Assembly: GCA_942159475.1 (NCBI GenBank)
Contig: OW804099.1
Coordinates: forward strand, 12,460,119 to 12,524,118
DNA length: 64,000 nucleotides
Reading direction: 5' to 3'
From: Sthenelais limicola
Lineage: Eukaryota; Annelida; Polychaeta; Phyllodocida; Sigalionidae
A program made the position numbers and the translations under genes. The notes below the pieces were generated by a model. It ran no database searches. It had not been told where the DNA came from and saw only the letters and a program-made list of their open reading frames with translations. This document shows positions 59,360-64,000 of this stretch, piece after piece; positions within the stretch are counted from its first letter, which is position 1; each line of letters begins with the position of its first letter.

Positions 59360-60874
59360 CTATAGTGCTCCAGTATGTTTTCTCATGTGTTTAGTCAGGT
59401 CTCTAGCCTGTGCTGCCTTATAGTCACACTCAGTACATTCATGAGGTTTTTCCCCAGTATGTGTTCTCACATGTCTTGTCAGGTATTCAACTTCTGCTGC
59501 TCTATAGTCACACTCAGTACATTTATAGGGCTTTTCTCCAGTGTGTTTCCTCATGTGCCTCCTCAGTTTTCCAGCCTCTGCTGTCCTATAGTCACACTCA
59601 ACACATATATGAGGCTTTTCTCCAGTATGTGTTCTCATGTGCTTCCTCAGGGTTCCAGCCCGTGCGGCCCTATAGTCACACATAGTACATCCATGAGGCT
59701 TTTCTCCAGTGTGTGTTTTGATGTGATCCCTCAAGTATTCAGCCTTAGCTGTCTTATACTCACACATAGTACATTCATAAGGCTTTTCTCCTGTATGTGT
59801 TCTCATGTGACTCTTTAGGTATCCAGCCCGCGCTGTCCTATAGTCACACTCAGTACACGTAAAGGGCTTTTCTCCAGTGTGCTTTCTCATGTGCCTCTTC
59901 AGCCTTCCAGCATCTGTTGCCCTATAGTCACACTCAGTACATATATGAGGCTTTTCTCCAGTATGTGTTGTCATGTGATACTTCAGGCCTCCAAACTGTG
60001 CTGCCCTAAAGTCACACACAGTACATCCATATGGCTTTTCCCCAGTATGCTTCCGCATGTGTCTTGTCAGGTCTCCAGTACTTGCTGCCCTAAAGTCACA
60101 CACAGCACACTCATATGGTTTTTCTCCAGTGTGTGTTGCCATGTGGCGTTTCAGGGCCCCAGCAGTTGCTGACCTATAGTCACACTCAGTACATTGATGA
60201 GGCCTTTCTCCAGTGTGTGTTCTCACATGCCTTGTCAGGTATTCAGCTCTTGTTGTGGCATAGTCACACTCAGTACATTTATAGGGCTTTTCTCCTGTGT
60301 GTTTCCTCATGTGCCTCCTCAGTTTTCCAGCATCTGTTGCCCTATAGTCACACTCAATACATATATGAGGAATTTCTCCAGTATGTGTTTTCATGTGGTT
60401 CCTCAGGGCTCCAGGCCGTGCTGTCCTATAGTCACACATAGTACATTCATGAGGCTTTTCTCCAGTGTGGGTCTTCATGTGCCTTGTCAGGTCCCCAGCC
60501 TGTGCTGCCATAAAGTCACACACAGTACATTTATATTTCTTCTCAGTACTACTCTTGCCTGTAAGCTTCCTATTTCCTGCATGGGTCACATTGTCATTAG
60601 TAGGTACACAAGTTACACTTGTAGCATTTGCTGCCCGTTCTGTCTCCATGAGTACAGTAGGTACACAAGTCACACTTGTAGCATTTGCTGCCTGTCCTGT
60701 CTCTCCTTTATGAGTCACACTGTGATGCACCATGCCTTCTGACATCCGGATAGTTTCCATCATTATAGTAGGTGCACTAGTCACACTTGTAGCATTTGCT
60801 GCCTGTCCTGTCTCCATGAGTACAGTAGGTGCACAAGTCATACTTGTGGTATTTTCTGCCTGTCCTGCCTCCAT
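59360..60874 (-). CDS. C2H2 zinc-finger protein with 14 tandem fingers
   Basis: 504 residues from the ATG at 60874; stop TAG at 59362-59360. Residues 1-110 hold four diverged repeats of ETGQAANATSVTCVPTVLM, with no known domain (no KRAB, BTB or SCAN). From residue 114 on there are fourteen C-x2-C-x12-H-x3-H fingers with TGEKP(Y/H) linkers, expected to bind DNA in the nucleus. Fingers 2-5 resemble 11-14, and finger 3 resembles 8 and 12, so the array grew by block duplication. A 3' splice site TTGCAG ends at 60887 on this strand, so the exon may start at 60886 with an upstream exon that could supply a different start. The fingers are complete with no broken unit. Targets are unknown. Confidence 0.9.
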   Translation of the reverse strand: MEAGQAENTTSMTCAPTVLMETGQAANATSVTSAPTIMMETIRMSEGMVHHSVTHKGETGQAANATSVTCVPTVLMETERAANATSVTCVPTNDNVTHAGNRKLTGKSSTEKKYKCTVCDFMAAQAGDLTRHMKTHTGEKPHECTMCDYRTARPGALRNHMKTHTGEIPHICIECDYRATDAGKLRRHMRKHTGEKPYKCTECDYATTRAEYLTRHVRTHTGERPHQCTECDYRSATAGALKRHMATHTGEKPYECAVCDFRAASTGDLTRHMRKHTGEKPYGCTVCDFRAAQFGGLKYHMTTHTGEKPHICTECDYRATDAGRLKRHMRKHTGEKPFTCTECDYRTARAGYLKSHMRTHTGEKPYECTMCEYKTAKAEYLRDHIKTHTGEKPHGCTMCDYRAARAGTLRKHMRTHTGEKPHICVECDYRTAEAGKLRRHMRKHTGEKPYKCTECDYRAAEVEYLTRHVRTHTGEKPHECTECDYKAAQARDLTKHMRKHTGAL

Positions 60875-61400
60875 GAGTCTTAAACCCTGCAAGGTAGAGA
60901 GAGTTAATCAGTTTACATCACAATTTTATTTACAAACAAGGTAAAAAAAAAGGCCCGTCTTAAATTATTAATGATATGGTTTGGCGAAAACTTTTGCCTT
61001 GCCCATTTATTTCTGAATTATTTGAACACAGTGTGTGCAACATCATGAATTTAGATTTCATCAAACAGTATCGCTTCACAGTGCTTATACTGGATACTTT
61101 GTTCTAGTAAGCTGGTACCTATATTTTCATCTTTAAAGCCAAAACACAGTGTAGGAATCCAAAGATTTTCTTATGCAAATAGCAGAAACATTATAGTCTT
61201 AGGAGTAATTATGAAGTATATTATTGTGATCGACATCCTTATTTACCAGCAAAAGCATGAGAAAATTAGTCTTATTAGACATATTGATGACGTCACTGGC
61301 CCACTAGGTCTGATTGGTCAACTCTACTCGGCACATATATGTCAACAAACATTGAACTTACAGCTACTTAGTTTGAAGCATTGGTATATACATAATTATA

Positions 61401-62331
61401 TGGTGTATTAAAGTGGCTAAGATAGTTAAAAAGATACGTTTGGGAGTAGTCAAGAATCGCCTTGAAAATACCCCAAACAACTAAATCAAAGCTTCTTATT
61501 CCTATCATGATCTTATTTTTCTTTTAGCTTTCCCATTTGCTGTGAAAATACAATCGTTTTGTAACTGTTGCCTGCTTCTCTCTGCACTGCCCCCATGACA
61601 GTTTGAATTCATAGAACTGGGTCACATTGTGGTTCAGGAGAACTGTCAATCTACCTCAAATCACAAAATGGCCAGTGTCATACATACTTTTTGGCACTAA
61701 CTTAGCTCTCTCCCTTCCTGATTCACTTTTACATTAAATGTATTATTTGGACTTTCTTCCTAACTTTGAAAAATGCGTTACAAAACATTGTCACTCTCCC
61801 AGTCATGATGTGGTTACACTGGCCAAACCAGGTCACCTCGGCACTGACTGGAGGAATCTCTCCAGTGACCTACTGCGCATGACAACCACACTAACCACAA
61901 CGGTCGCCCACCCAAATTTGCAACGGCAGCTATAAATAAATTCACTCTCTTTATGGTAAAATATCTGTTAAAGTATGAATATTATACTAGAATATTGGAA
62001 AGAAATTCAGTTACTCATGATTCTAGCCCTAATCAGTGAGAAGAGTCTACATTAAAGTGGCACTTGCCGATCACAGAACTCATTTATGAGAGTTTGGTCA
62101 AAGATATAGTAAGTGAGTACAATGGCTTTCCTGATTTGATCATATAAACGCATATTTCTTTGGTATTTTGCAAATCTTCTTGTTGAAAATTATATTGGTC
62201 TGTCAGACCAATATAACCCGAGTACAGGGCGGCTGTTACGCATGTACCAATGACGCACGCACATTCTGTGACGACCGTCATTGATGCATCATTGGAGGGA
62301 ACGTCATGATATAAACCAAGCATTACCGTAG

Positions 62332-62387
<56 letters not shown>

Positions 62388-63233
62388 CTGATCTGCCAAA
62401 GTCTGTGGGATGCATACCTTGCCGCGAATAGGCATATTGGAAGTATTCTATAGACGTTTATATAGGTTTAAACATAGACAACAAATAGATAAAAGCATGG
62501 TTCCGACCACAGAGGCATGCATCAATTTTTGTGACGTCCCATGTACATGCGACATTCCGACCCAGTTCCTGCAGTTTCAAAACTGAAACCTTGTCAGGCC
62601 TTCGCCGCGTTCATCTTGCATTGACTAATCGTAATTAAAAGCAATCCAGGAAGGATATAAACATTTAGAACTAGAATCTTGTAGGAATTATTAAATTCCA
62701 AGCCATGGTGGCGCCCCCTTTTAAAGTGACACTTCTCACTGTTGAGGGCTAGATTATCAAGTAACGGAATTTCTACTTCATTTTCTAGTATTTGGTTCAC
62801 CTTATCCTCCTAAATAACTCCTGTGGATATCAAAACTCTAACATTCATATCATATCAGATATTTGGTAAAATAGAGAGCAAAATCGTTTTTGCACTCCAA
62901 CCTGATATTCAAACTGTCAGTTGGCATGACATCTGGAATTATGTAACCCCCAGGTCGGTGCTGGTCAGTACAAAGGACACTAGTTCCATTACTGCTACCA
63001 GGGCTGAATCTGGCAGTACCTCCTGGTCTCCAAAGCCATTTCCTCATGGATTTGACATGGGTTTAGGTTCTGACCCATTCATTACACATATTCACTAATC
63101 ATTGAATGAAAACGCAATGCTGATACTCAATACTTCAGATATTGCTATACCTATCATATATGATTACACTGACAAAGTTTCACACGATTCCATGACTATT
63201 CATTTTAACTATCTTAGCCACTTTAATACCTTG
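61401..63233. mobile_element. Possible 1.8-kb terminal-inverted-repeat element
   Basis: TTAAAGTGGCTAAGATAGTT at 61408-61427 is found in inverse at 63207-63226, and the match extends about 27 bp with further weaker similarity inside. A perfect 12-bp hairpin (TATATTGGTCTG/CAGACCAATATA, 62191-62215) and a CT microsatellite lie within. No transposase is recognisable, so it would be non-autonomous. Confidence 0.45.
62332..62380. repeat. CT dinucleotide microsatellite
   Basis: About 24 CT units, followed by TGTGTATCTG. Confidence 0.97.
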
Positions 63234-63399
63234 GGCCCAAATTTCCAGCGCAGATGGCAGCCCAATGGTCTGGCCTATAGGCCTAGAGGTCCATAGGGAC
63301 TGCAGATGTTGGGGCCCCCGGCTTGGGCGTTAACTCGATCACACCTCCCTCCTCATCCAGGCCGTAGTTTGGACGCCCAACACCTGTACATAGCCTAGG

Positions 63400-64000
63400 C
63401 CTACGCCTGTCGTAGACAGGCGGTGGATTTGTATGCTACGACTACCAGGCCGGGGCTCAACTGCCCGGGGCCCTAACCGGCTAACGTCTCAGGGTTCATA
63501 GACAAGTCCACCCAATGCCAAGTCGGACCAGGGAGTTGAACCAAGTCGGCCCAAAGAGTAGACCAACTCGGCCCAGAGCTCATAAGCCTACATATTGACC
63601 AAGAAATAAAAATATTTAGGAGCTAAACTAGCCTAAAAAAGTAAAATCTCACCAACCCTATTCCATACCAAAACCAACCCTAACCCTAAAATTGGTTGTC
63701 CTAAGTCAGTGAAATGAGTAGAGGAGGTTGGCCGTGGGCCGAGCTGGCAGAGGGTGTGGGCCGACTTGTGGGCCTTTTGGTGGTGGGCTGAACTGGCGCG
63801 CAAGTAGGCCGACCTGGCCCTGGGCCAACAAGGTCGGGCGATAATACGGGACTCTATGAAATAAGGCAGGAAATAAAGACAGAGAAGACATTGCAGCCAC
63901 CTTTAGTTGGGGACTGAACCAGTTCAGCATCTCAGGGTAACACTTATTGGGAAATGGTTCAATATGTCCTCCAATGTGACACTTACCGCACGGTTCTTGA
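63400..64000. other. GC-rich stretch with repeated TCGGCCC motifs; possible - strand donor at the edge
   Basis: Several AAGTCGGCCCAA-like motifs (63520-63575) and their complement (63735-63830) suggest low-copy repeats. On the - strand GTGCG|GTAAGTG near 63987 is a strong 5' splice site and might end an upstream exon of the zinc-finger gene. No coding exon can be shown here. Confidence 0.25.

Noticed and set aside
59375..60742. + strand ORFs opposite the zinc-finger gene
   Set aside because: They are periodic antisense shadows of the 84-nt finger repeats.

Overview
This is a window of animal nuclear DNA. The evidence is GT-AG introns with about 19 short coding exons, a canonical U2 snRNA, a C2H2 zinc-finger gene, and many small palindromic transposons in AT-rich introns. 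The fingers have the CDYRTA style that is common in invertebrate deuterostomes, so an amphioxus-, hemichordate- or echinoderm-like genome is plausible. The species cannot be fixed from the sequence alone.

Region 1 (1-22.8 kb) is one giant minisatellite of roughly 940 copies of a 24-nt unit. It is interrupted once, at 18.85-19.04 kb, by a unique segment that ends in a CACT microsatellite. The long ORFs in it (MIQLSHPS repeats on +, KDGIVESW repeats on -) result from a unit that is a multiple of three and lacks stops. They are not genes. The array is the 3' part of an intron.

Region 2 (22.84-44.1 kb, +) is the 3' half of an ABCC/MRP transporter gene, closest in layout to ABCC4. Nineteen exons splice in frame to 841 residues plus a stop: NBD1 from just after Walker A, the linker, TMD2 and NBD2. 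The giant array ends about 40 nt before the acceptor of the first visible exon, so it splits the NBD1 P-loop from the rest of the domain. TMD1 and NBD1 Walker A must lie left of the window.

The same gene shows repeated small tandem duplications at exon edges. There are six 65-bp copies over the 3' splice site of exon 12, six in-frame 87-bp copies over the acceptor and Walker A of exon 15, a decayed second copy of the start of exon 18, and a 42-bp duplication across the stop codon. Together with the array beside exon 1, this is the most unusual signal in the window.

Region 3 (44.1-56 kb) holds a broken 3' fragment of a TMEM229-type membrane-protein gene (45.07 kb) and an intact single-exon TMEM229-like gene (53.18-53.74 kb). 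The intact gene lies between two diverged, mirror-image repeat blocks (48.84-49.77 and 54.12-54.86 kb). Several foldback elements are also present.

Region 4 (56-64 kb) holds a U2 snRNA gene (+), a 14-finger C2H2 protein gene (-), MITE copies and a possible 1.8-kb terminal-inverted-repeat element. At least five families of small inverted-repeat elements are scattered through introns and intergenic DNA.
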